Positions 1 to 5,089 of a stretch of DNA of 7,151 nucleotides are shown in pieces (position 1 is the stretch's first letter; each line of letters opens with the position of its first letter). A model generated the notes under the pieces. It made no database searches and was not told the DNA's origin. It was given only the letters and a program-made list of their open reading frames with translations. Source of the DNA: Rhodobacterales bacterium UBA3077. Its GTDB lineage: Bacteria; Pseudomonadota; Alphaproteobacteria; Rhodobacterales; Rhodobacteraceae. The stretch covers positions 1 through 7,151 of the forward strand of contig DFBP01000178.1 in the NCBI GenBank assembly GCA_002366685.1, given 5' to 3'. The translations under genes were made by a program, and so were the position numbers.

Positions 1-132
1 CACCTGCGTCGGGTGAAGCTGGCGTTTGGCTGCTATCTCCTGAACTGTCTTGTCTCCGCGCAGCGCCTCAAGCGCCACAGCAGCTTTAAACTTGTCTGAA
101 AAGTTCCGTCGTTTCGTCATTCTCGTATCCAT
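1..132 (-). CDS. IS3-family transposase OrfA (N-terminal part, runs off left edge)
   Basis: This is the first DNA-binding subunit of an IS3-family transposase (Pfam HTH_Tnp_1 type). OrfA supplies the helix-turn-helix that recognises the IS ends and is normally fused to the DDE catalytic OrfB by frameshifting. The visible 44 codons read MDTR followed by MTKRRNFSDKFKAAVALEAL, then a helix-turn-helix segment with EIAAKRQLHPTQV. This is the typical 'KFK..VALEAL.G..T..EIA....(H/V)P.QV' signature. Two in-frame ATG codons are possible (132 and 120); the second gives the start usual for this family. The gene is cut by the window edge, so completeness is unknown. Family assignment is from recognised residues, not a search. 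Confidence 0.85.
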   Translation of the reverse strand, partial: MDTRMTKRRNFSDKFKAAVALEALRGDKTVQEIAAKRQLHPTQV

Positions 133-186
133 TCGTTCGTGTTGGATACATCTTAGCACATTGTCCAAATTTACCGGACCACTTCA
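1..186 (-). mobile_element. IS3-family insertion sequence, left-reading, terminal part only
   Basis: Positions 1-132 encode the start of an IS3-type OrfA. The roughly 50 bases beyond it are the non-coding IS end. Read leftward, the outer end begins TGAAGTGGTCCGG or, a few bases in, TGGTCCGG, with TG at the tip as is usual for IS3-family inverted repeats. The tip is therefore placed at 181-186. The other end and the second transposase frame lie outside the window, so the inverted repeat and target duplication cannot be confirmed. The tip coincides with the point where a neighbouring zinc-ribbon reading frame stops, which supports insertion into that gene. Confidence 0.75.
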
Positions 187-369
187 GTTGACCGGGTAGA
201 GAATAGCACAACGCCGATTGCAGGCGGGGCATAGGAACCACGCCCTAGAGCCACCCAGATTGCACGCTGTCCGCTCTATAGCCACATGCATGCCGGACAC
301 CAGCACAAAGCCCTTCGCACCCGCAGGTAGGCTTCTGACGTGGGTTTGGCGCTGAGCTTCACAAATCAT
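187..369 (-). pseudogene. Fragment of a zinc-ribbon hypothetical protein, interrupted by the IS
   Basis: The reading frame encodes 61 residues and ends with GGSRAWFLCPACNRRCAILY followed by PVN. This resembles a conserved segment (GGxRPWFxCPxCGRRVAxLY) of small zinc-ribbon hypothetical proteins that I know from alphaproteobacterial accessory regions. There the chain continues with a second Cys pair. Here the stop codon TGA (184-186) is supplied by the tip of the adjacent IS, so the second metal-binding half is missing. Upstream of the GGSRAWF motif the sequence no longer resembles the family, and the ATG at 369 has no clear ribosome binding site. I read it as a decayed remnant. Function is unknown, and the similarity is from memory. 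Confidence 0.5.
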
Positions 370-437
370 TTGGCTAAACTCAGCTTTTCTTGCTGCAGTT
401 CAAATATTCGCCGGGATATCGGTGACCAAGTTGTTAG

Positions 438-644
438 GTCCATCAAAGCTCTGTCGGTGTCATAAGTTCCTTGGCCAATACGGTACCCATCCGCCTTGAT
501 GTCACTTCAACCGACAGCACCAGAAAACTGGGTCAGAACAAACCGGACAAAGCCCGCCTAAATGCTACGGATAGTCTGGAGGCTTCGACGATCGGGCTGG
601 ATACATCCGATCTGGCACAAATGATGCGCCAGGCTTCAGACTAA
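438..644 (+). pseudogene. C-terminal fragment resembling a PaiB-type FMN-binding regulator
   Basis: An open stretch of 68 codons with no ATG start begins right after a TAG (435-437) and ends with TAA at 642-644. Its sequence includes IRLDVTSTDSTRKLGQNKP and ends LAQMMRQASD. The '(K/R)(L/M)(S/G)QN(K/R)' motif followed by a short helical tail resembles the C-terminus of FMN-binding negative transcriptional regulators (PaiB family), which are normally about 200 residues. Only the last quarter would be present; nothing upstream in any plus frame continues it recognisably. It converges with the secreted-protein gene, the two stop codons being directly adjacent (642-644 and 645-647). Identity is tentative and could be wrong; the broken state is clear if it is a gene at all. 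Confidence 0.35.
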
Positions 645-1202
645 TTAGTAGTCTTCCAAGGCATCAAAATCGATCTTTTCAAGATGGGCAATAATGTCGT
701 CCTCTGACGCGGAACCCGAGGCTTGCAACAGCACCCCGCCGATCAATCCCTGGATTTCACCATCTGAAGACACGAACTTTTCACGGCCAACGCGGACAAT
801 TTTGCCCATCATCGCCATGGTCGCGGCATTGCCCAGCATCATGCCCATCGAGGCCACAAGGCTGTTGTCTGCAATAATCGAAATCTCGAACGAATCTGAT
901 CCGTTGGAATATGTCGCCATGGCCATCACGCCGCCACCAAACATCACCATCGCCGCGTTATCGCTGCCGTCCCCCAATTCCCGGGTCCAACCATCCAGCG
1001 GTTCTGGCAAGAATTGCATAAAATCTGCGCCTTGCATCTCTTGCAACAACTGCGTTGCATAGGCCAGTTCATCTTTTGCATCGTTAATATCGCCCGCTTC
1101 GTAAGCTTCAAGAACCAAGGCTAGTGTGTCAGTAAATTCATCAGCCAAAACAGGTGTAACAACAAGACTTGCTGCGAGGCTGGCTGCTAGAAAAAATCGC
1201 AT
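645..1202 (-). CDS. Secreted (periplasmic) methionine-rich protein of unknown function
   Basis: The product is 185 residues. The N-terminus has a Sec signal peptide: MRFF, a hydrophobic alanine/leucine core (residues 5-19) and a VLA|DE cleavage site after residue 20. Residues about 22-50 form an acidic helix, followed by a 'LPEPLDGWTRE' segment and an alternating strand region with FGGGVMAMATYS and ISIIADNS. A Met-dense stretch (SMGMMLGN...TMAMMGK) comes next, and the end is acidic. There are no cysteines and no transmembrane segment after the signal. I recognise the style of a hypothetical family common in Rhodobacteraceae but know no function. The start at 1202 is chosen because GGAGGG lies 4 bases upstream; the in-frame ATG at 1214 would place that ribosome binding site inside the coding region (MEGI) and has none of its own. 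It is transcribed alone, and it may be chromosomal rather than part of the island. Confidence 0.85.
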   Translation of the reverse strand: MRFFLAASLAASLVVTPVLADEFTDTLALVLEAYEAGDINDAKDELAYATQLLQEMQGADFMQFLPEPLDGWTRELGDGSDNAAMVMFGGGVMAMATYSNGSDSFEISIIADNSLVASMGMMLGNAATMAMMGKIVRVGREKFVSSDGEIQGLIGGVLLQASGSASEDDIIAHLEKIDFDALEDY

Positions 1203-1372
1203 GATACCCTCCATTAATCAAAAATACACTGAAAGTGTACGCGCGCGGACACGAGACAGACAAGAAATTAATGCTTTACAACAATTGAACTGTAGTACTC
1301 CCCTAATTGGAAATAGCTATTCAATTGAAAAAATTAGCCTACCGTAGAGTTTTCCGTTTTTGGCGAGTCACT
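1203..1372. promoter_or_regulatory. Leader/promoter region of the secreted-protein gene, with a palindrome
   Basis: This intergenic stretch separates the island-type operon (ending at 1373) from the secreted-protein gene, which starts at 1202. It is A/T-rich. A perfect inverted repeat TACACT-GAA-AGTGTA at 1225-1239 sits 23 bases upstream of the start codon, the size and place of a repressor operator or a 5'UTR hairpin. CAATTGAA occurs twice (1282-1289, and within the palindrome TTCAATTGAA at 1320-1329). I found no convincing -35/-10 pair and no terminator hairpin for the operon ending at 1373. Confidence 0.35.
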
Positions 1373-1687
1373 TCACAGATCGGCAGTCTCTGGCGACATC
1401 TCAAGCCAGTGATGCTCACATCCCCAAGCTTCTAAATATGCCGCTCGAATCCGGTCTCTAAACGCTTCCATCAATTCAGTTGGTTTAATATGTAGCTCTT
1501 TCCCAGAACCAAGTGGCCCGTCAGGAATGGAAAATTGTATCGGCCCAACATCAACAAATTCTTCCGTTTTCCCCTTGCTATTTGTTCGCACTCTATCGAC
1601 GTACTCTTGAATGATGCAAGCGAACGGAGGCTTTGCCCCATATCCGGCTTTTTCTAGCCTTTCTATTCTGCGCTTTACAGTCATCAT
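1373..1687 (-). CDS. Hypothetical protein, 104 aa, last gene of the island operon
   Basis: I do not recognise a named family. The protein starts MMTVKRRIERLEK, a short basic coiled-coil-like helix ('RRIERLEK'). A mixed central part follows (IQEYVDRVRTNSKGKTEEFVDVG), then an acidic/aromatic tail with AYLEAWGCEHHWLEM. Small proteins that open with an 'RR(I/L)xRLE' helix often sit next to DUF5681 genes in prophage-like regions, as far as I recall. The start overlaps the stop of the DUF5681 gene as ATGA (1684-1687), which implies translational coupling. GGAGG lies 4 bases before the first ATG and 7 bases before a second one (1684), so translation may begin one codon later. No terminator is visible after its TGA. 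Confidence 0.75.
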   Translation of the reverse strand: MMTVKRRIERLEKAGYGAKPPFACIIQEYVDRVRTNSKGKTEEFVDVGPIQFSIPDGPLGSGKELHIKPTELMEAFRDRIRAAYLEAWGCEHHWLEMSPETADL

Positions 1688-2103
1688 TTAGCCTCCAGTT
1701 TCATAATCCGCGCTTCAAATTCCGTCAGTTCTAGAGTTCTTCGAAAACTTTCAATAAGCCCCATTATGCTTGCGGCCTCTAATGGAGTAAGGTCACCCTC
1801 GGATACTGCAATTAGTATTGCCCGAGCCGCCTCAGAAGCCTCTTCGGCATTATTAATGTGAGGTAGATTGAACAACACAGGTGTGTCCTTGCGAGCTGGG
1901 CATACACGTTCAAGGCAAAGCCTTAGCGCCGCTGTGTCGCCCTCCAGCGCCATATCGATGGCTTTTTGCGTCAGTTGCCCTGTAGCCTCGTCCAAGAGTC
2001 CCTGAACTGCCTGCGTGGCCTTGTGGCGACTACCACTAGGCTTACCGGGATTTCCTTTTGCAAAAGTTCCATCCGTATTGCGTCCGCTATTTCGGTTAGT
2101 CAT
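1684..2103 (-). CDS. DUF5681 domain-containing protein
   Basis: The 139-residue product opens with the DUF5681 signature: NTDGTFAKGNPGKPSGSRHK (about residues 8-27), then a helix LLDEATGQLTQKAIDMALEG, then ALRLCLERVCPARKDTPV (about residues 59-76). The basic, glycine-rich start with a 'GNPG(R/K)PxG' core is what defines the family. Its role is not established; it occurs in prophages and mobile elements, where a nucleic-acid-associated or packaging-related job is often suspected. The C-terminal half is an acidic helical region (AEEASEAARAIL, then TPLEAASIMGLIESFRRTLE). AAGGAG lies 9 bases before the ATG. The gene follows the 80-aa gene after 57 bases and overlaps the 104-aa gene by ATGA, so all are probably one operon. 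Confidence 0.9.
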   Translation of the reverse strand: MTNRNSGRNTDGTFAKGNPGKPSGSRHKATQAVQGLLDEATGQLTQKAIDMALEGDTAALRLCLERVCPARKDTPVLFNLPHINNAEEASEAARAILIAVSEGDLTPLEAASIMGLIESFRRTLELTEFEARIMKLEAK

Positions 2104-2160
2104 TGCTCTGAGCTCCTTCGCTTAGTGTGCCATCTCTGGCTTGGGTGATTTGTCCAGATG

Positions 2161-2403
2161 CTATGAGTTTGTCCAAAAGTTGATAGGTAACTGTTGCTCC
2201 AATTCCTGCCGTTGTCGCAACCGCGCCGTAGCGGAGGTTTTATGGAACTGAGGCGCTGCTACAATGGCTACACTTGCTACAAGTGGTTTGGATTTAGTGC
2301 GATTTGTAGCAGTTGTAGCTATTGTAGCGGTGGTACAGTGTTCTGAAGTGAATTTTACAGCCACATCGATACTGGCCAAGGTGCGTAGCACATCAGTCCA
2401 CAT
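2161..2403 (-). CDS. Small protein, 80 aa, with ATx/VAx repeats encoded by an inverted iteron-like array
   Basis: No known family is recognised. The strongest evidence that it is a gene is its start: AAGGAG sits 6 bases before the ATG, and the gene overlaps the end of the DUF3987 gene by 11 bases. The protein has a plausible N-terminal helix (MWTDVLRTLASIDVAVKF), then a repetitive middle (ATIATTATN, then LVASVAIVA), then a basic/glutamine-rich end. The repetitive middle is the translation of the two arms of the inverted 9-bp repeat array at 2258-2328, so the protein repeat may be a by-product of a DNA signal. Any function of the peptide itself is unknown. Confidence 0.6.
   Translation of the reverse strand: MWTDVLRTLASIDVAVKFTSEHCTTATIATTATNRTKSKPLVASVAIVAAPQFHKTSATARLRQRQELEQQLPINFWTNS
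2258..2328. repeat. Inverted array of 9-bp-spaced repeats (3 x GCTACA facing 3 x TGTAGC)
   Basis: GCTACA occurs at 2258, 2267 and 2276, and its reverse complement TGTAGC at 2305, 2314 and 2323, each set at exactly 9-bp spacing. The 25-bp arms (2258-2282 and 2304-2328) match at 22 of 25 positions when one is reverse-complemented, around a 21-base centre. A further imperfect unit (GTGGTAC) follows at 2330. The array lies within the 80-aa gene, immediately downstream of the primase/ATPase genes. Tandem short repeats next to a replication gene are typical of iterons bound by the element's initiator. The inverted layout would also fold into a strong hairpin. Confidence 0.85.
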
Positions 2404-3889
2404 GATCCACTCCTTTCATGATGCGCCACGCCACTTTCCGAGCGGACCCACGCACCACCGTTCCGGGGTCGAGCGCCACTAGCCATCCATGGTTTTCAAG
2501 AAGCTTCAATGCCGCTCGTGCCTTTGGACTTTCGCGCAAAGCTCCTGGTCCATATTGCACCACGTCACGCACAGCTATTTCCATGTGCGGCCAGTTGTTC
2601 AAAAGCCACTTTCGCAGCTTCTCAGCCAACTCGATTTCCTTCGATATGGCCGCCGCGCTCGCAAGACGCGAAGCTTCGGAAAGGTAAAATCGCGACAGAG
2701 TAATTGCATCTGTCATGGTGGAGCCGCTCACTTCGTTGGCGTCCAAATTGTCCCAGAGTGTGAGTACGCCAGAGATACGTGCGGCTTGCTCCGCCGCTTT
2801 GGATGCGGCACCTGTGATATGGGCAAAGTCGCCACCAAGGGCTTGTGCTAATTCGACAGTGTCCGAGAAGCCCACAAGAAGAGCTCGAGCGTCTTTTGAA
2901 AGCCCAAGAACGCGAGGCTTCAAGGTGCGCCCGTCATCCCAAGTGGGCATTTCACGTTCGAGTATAGACTTCAGTCGTCTCGAAAAGGCCTCTAGCGCCT
3001 TGTCATCCCGTACCACCTTCGCGGAAAACCGCGTGCCAATCGTCGAGCTGGGTTCGCAGATCAGGCAACGGGGTAGGAATCCAAGCCCACCGGCCAACGC
3101 GTCGGATAGGAAATCATGCGCCACAATAGGTTGCGCCATCAGATGCAGCGCTGGTCGCCGACCACGTAAAGTGTAGACTCCATCGCCCGCCCGCGTTCTT
3201 TTGATTTCTGAACCATCCCAAAGGCTGTTCAAGCCGCCTAGTGTTTTCATTCGGTTGTCGGCATTCATGCCGTGCCCGCCAAGGAATTGTGCGGCTTCAT
3301 CCGAGAACAAACCGAGTGACGGTTGCCCTTCCTGAAACGCGCGGAACAATCCTTCCAATGTTGGCTCGCTTGCGGTTCGATCAGGCAAAACTGGCCCTTC
3401 AGGTTCATCGCCCAGCGCCGCCATGTCGACTTCAGCTTCGGTGCGATTCTTCTGCTTCTTGCTTCCTGCTTCACGCAGAATGCTTTTTCTCTGTGCGTCA
3501 TAAAGGTCAGCTGCTTTTCGCCAAGCCTTGAATGCATCTGCATAAACTTCAGACTGCTCCCGCTCGTATTCGCGCAACTCGGTCAGGACCGGCCTATCGC
3601 AGGATGACTTGCGCTCCCCTGATTGCGCCACCGTCACCAGAAAAAGCGATACGGGGCGAGCACCTCCCAAAGTCTCCACATCGGCAAAGCCTTGTACCGC
3701 TAGTGAAGCGGCAGCTATCGCGGACGCTGCTGGAATTGCTACTGGAGCTTGCGTCATACCCTGTACGGCTTCTACCGCAGCTTGAAGCGGCCCAAGAGCG
3801 GAAATCGGATAGTTTTCACCGGGAGTGATTTCACGTAGAAGAGGTTGTGGTCCTTCGGATACAAAGTGAACCGGTTGAGGAATATTCAT
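2393..3889 (-). CDS. DUF3987 domain-containing ATPase (replication helicase-like)
   Basis: This 498-residue protein belongs to the DUF3987 (YfjI-like) family found with primases on phages and genomic islands; it is presumed to act as a replicative ATPase/helicase. Near the N-terminus is 'PLQAAVEAVQ..TQAPVAIPAASAIAA', typical of the family. A Walker-A-like loop SGERKSS lies at about residues 90-96. A Walker-B-like LGLFSDEAAQ follows with D197/E198, then 'LNSLWDGSEIKRTRAG' and 'GRRPALHLMAQP'. The C-terminal 80 residues look like a winged helix (ARAALKLLENHGWLV...RKVAWRI). The loop lacks the canonical GxxxxGK(S/T) spacing, as is usual in DUF3987. I place the start at 3889 because it overlaps the primase stop as ATGA with GGTGG upstream; an alternative start at 3925 would lie inside the primase gene. 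Confidence 0.92.
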   Translation of the reverse strand: MNIPQPVHFVSEGPQPLLREITPGENYPISALGPLQAAVEAVQGMTQAPVAIPAASAIAAASLAVQGFADVETLGGARPVSLFLVTVAQSGERKSSCDRPVLTELREYEREQSEVYADAFKAWRKAADLYDAQRKSILREAGSKKQKNRTEAEVDMAALGDEPEGPVLPDRTASEPTLEGLFRAFQEGQPSLGLFSDEAAQFLGGHGMNADNRMKTLGGLNSLWDGSEIKRTRAGDGVYTLRGRRPALHLMAQPIVAHDFLSDALAGGLGFLPRCLICEPSSTIGTRFSAKVVRDDKALEAFSRRLKSILEREMPTWDDGRTLKPRVLGLSKDARALLVGFSDTVELAQALGGDFAHITGAASKAAEQAARISGVLTLWDNLDANEVSGSTMTDAITLSRFYLSEASRLASAAAISKEIELAEKLRKWLLNNWPHMEIAVRDVVQYGPGALRESPKARAALKLLENHGWLVALDPGTVVRGSARKVAWRIMKGVDHVD

Positions 3890-4749
3890 GCGTTTCCACC
3901 TATATTCGTGAGAATATCGTTCCAATCAAAGCCGTCAGGGGCAGGTAATAGAGACACTTGCCAACCGCTGGTCTGCGCACGTTCGGCCAGAGCATGCGCA
4001 GCAGCTCGGCCTGGTGTGTCACCATCGCTTGCAATGACGAGTTTGTGAGGTTTAGGTGGTAGGGCTAGCCCTCTAATTCCGCTGGTGGAAAGCGCCGCCC
4101 AAACCGTTGCACGTTCGCTTAGTAGGCCGGACAACAAGGATAAGCCCGTTTCAATGCCTTCACACACAACAAGCGGCCCATCGCCCTTTGACAGGCGCAC
4201 AGCGCCCCCAGCGCACGGCCCCAGCATCATTTTTGCCGACTTAGCTAACCTGTTGCCTCTTTTATCGAGAAAAGTTCTATGAACGCCCGAAGTTAGTTCG
4301 ATTTTCCCAATCATCGCCATGCACCGGCTTTCACTGGGAGCGTGATAAAGGTCAGGAACAAAACGCAAAGTACCCGGCAAATCACAGGTAATTCCGCGCC
4401 CCCGCAAATATTGTTCGGCCTTCGTGTCTTTAATTGGGTTGGCACGGCTCCAAAGATTGCGGGCAGATTTCAGCTTGAATGCTGAATATTCAGCTTGTTT
4501 GGCTTCTCGTTCGCGTTGGGCTTCAAAATCAATCTGCGCATCGCCAAAGGGTAGGTTCACGGCATTGGCAACATCCTCGAAGCTGCATCCATGCTTAAAG
4601 CAATGCAGTAGTAACTTGCCATTAGCGTCGCCAATTGAAAGTGCGTTCTGGCCTTTCCGGCGAGAGCTTTGACATACGGGGCATGCTGCACTGCCAGAAC
4701 CATTTCGCCAAGAACCACCGAGTTGATGAGTGAGTTCACGAGCTTCCAT
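3886..4749 (-). CDS. Primase-like protein with CHC2-type zinc finger and Toprim domain
   Basis: The 287-residue product should make RNA primers, or help start replication, for the element together with the DUF3987 ATPase. The N-terminal zinc finger is visible as C23-P-V-C26 and H49-C50-x4-C55 (CFKHGC). A linker rich in Arg/Lys/Glu follows (about 75-105), then a middle domain with 'AEQYLRGRGI' (111-120) and 'LRFVPDLYH', which is characteristic of P4/phage-type Toprim primases. The C-terminal Toprim fold shows the acidic residues E197 (VCEGIETGLSLL) and D242/D244 (IASDGDTPGR). The ATG overlaps the stop of the upstream 50-aa ORF (TAATG), and a G-rich ribosome binding site (GGGGG) precedes it by 7 bases. 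The stop overlaps the DUF3987 start, so primase and ATPase are made together. Confidence 0.92.
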   Translation of the reverse strand: MEARELTHQLGGSWRNGSGSAACPVCQSSRRKGQNALSIGDANGKLLLHCFKHGCSFEDVANAVNLPFGDAQIDFEAQREREAKQAEYSAFKLKSARNLWSRANPIKDTKAEQYLRGRGITCDLPGTLRFVPDLYHAPSESRCMAMIGKIELTSGVHRTFLDKRGNRLAKSAKMMLGPCAGGAVRLSKGDGPLVVCEGIETGLSLLSGLLSERATVWAALSTSGIRGLALPPKPHKLVIASDGDTPGRAAAHALAERAQTSGWQVSLLPAPDGFDWNDILTNIGGNA

Positions 4750-4901
4750 TATGCAACCCCCGCAAATATTGCGGCGGCGTCTGCGATGGCCGGCTCCCGC
4801 ATTAAGGAATCCAGCGTCCAGCGCATGCGGCCTTTGATTGTGATTGTGATTGTGAAAGGTGTTTCACCCTCGTTTATGATTTTGAATGTAGCGTGTTTCA
4901 T
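4749..4901 (-). CDS. Small 50-aa protein, first gene of the replication operon
   Basis: The ATG at 4901 is preceded by TGAGG seven bases upstream, and the frame ends with TAA overlapping the primase ATG (TAATG), so the two are probably translationally coupled. The product starts MKHATFKIINEGETPFTITI and continues with a basic turn GRMRW and a helix (TLDSLMREPAIADAAAIFAGVA). The segment 'FTITITIKGRxxWTLxxLM' reminds me of short winged-helix proteins placed before primases in alphaproteobacterial prophages. Those are longer, and this one appears to lose the second half, so it may be truncated. The Thr-Ile repeat comes from a 6-bp tandem repeat in the DNA. Function unknown. Confidence 0.55.
   Translation of the reverse strand: MKHATFKIINEGETPFTITITIKGRMRWTLDSLMREPAIADAAAIFAGVA
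4760..4774 (-). promoter_or_regulatory. Hairpin overlapping the primase ribosome binding site
   Basis: CCGCAA-ATA-TTGCGG forms a perfect 6-bp stem with a 3-base loop. In the mRNA the distal arm runs directly into the G-run that serves as the primase ribosome binding site (C-run 4757-4761 on the plus strand). Ribosomes finishing the 50-aa ORF would open it, so it could couple primase translation to the upstream ORF. This is inference from position. Confidence 0.4.
4835..4855. repeat. 6-bp tandem repeat (TGATTG x 3.5)
   Basis: TGATTG is repeated three times plus TGA. It lies inside the 50-aa gene and encodes its (Thr-Ile)n strand. Because the unit is a multiple of three, copy-number slippage would lengthen or shorten the protein without a frameshift. 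Confidence 0.8.
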
Positions 4902-5016
4902 TCTTAGGCCTCATTGATTTTTACAAGATTGGACGCGCTGAAAAAAGTGCGGCCAATATCGGGGAGCTCTTAGCCGGTGCCGACGTCATGTCTTGATTTC
5001 TGAGGGGGCTTGCCTT

Positions 5017-5047
5017 TATCAAAGAGGATACCACACCACCTTTGATA
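5017..5047. promoter_or_regulatory. Inverted repeat upstream of the replication operon (candidate operator)
   Basis: TATCAAAG (5017-5024) and CTTTGATA (5040-5047) are perfect 8-bp arms 15 bases apart. They lie in the roughly 190-base gap between the helix-turn-helix gene and the 50-aa gene. On the minus strand the inner arm contains TTGATA, which could be a -35 element, although no good -10 follows at 17 bases. It may be an operator bound by a dimeric regulator such as the adjacent helix-turn-helix protein. Confidence 0.4.
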
Positions 5048-5055
5048 GAATATGC

Positions 5056-5088
5056 AAAAAACCCCTACTCCTTGCGGACGGGGGGGGC
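5056..5088 (-). terminator. Rho-independent-type terminator after the helix-turn-helix gene
   Basis: Directly after the helix-turn-helix stop codon (5090-5092) the transcript would read a run of C (5080-5087), a 14-base loop, GGGG (5062-5065) and then six U (5056-5061). The C/G stem plus U-run fits an intrinsic terminator and would separate this gene from the replication operon. Confidence 0.6.
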
Positions 5089-5089
5089 T

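Noticed and set aside
639..653. GACTA-ATTAG-TAGTC hairpin at the convergent stops as a bidirectional terminator.
   Set aside because: Only five base pairs with no U-run on either strand.
694..1062. Plus-strand 122-codon open frame opposite the secreted-protein gene.
   Set aside because: It is a mirror of a gene with a signal peptide and good ribosome binding site; its own product has no domain and no credible start signal.
2258..2328. CRISPR array or REP element.
   Set aside because: Units are 6-7 bp at 9-bp spacing with no spacer-length unique sequence, and the array is inside a coding frame; no CRISPR-like repeat exists in the window.
2418..3828. Several plus-strand open frames (2489-2851, 2715-3176, 3241-3531, 3532-3828) opposite the DUF3987 gene.
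   Set aside because: Antisense shadows of a well-supported family protein; low-complexity translations and no ribosome binding sites.
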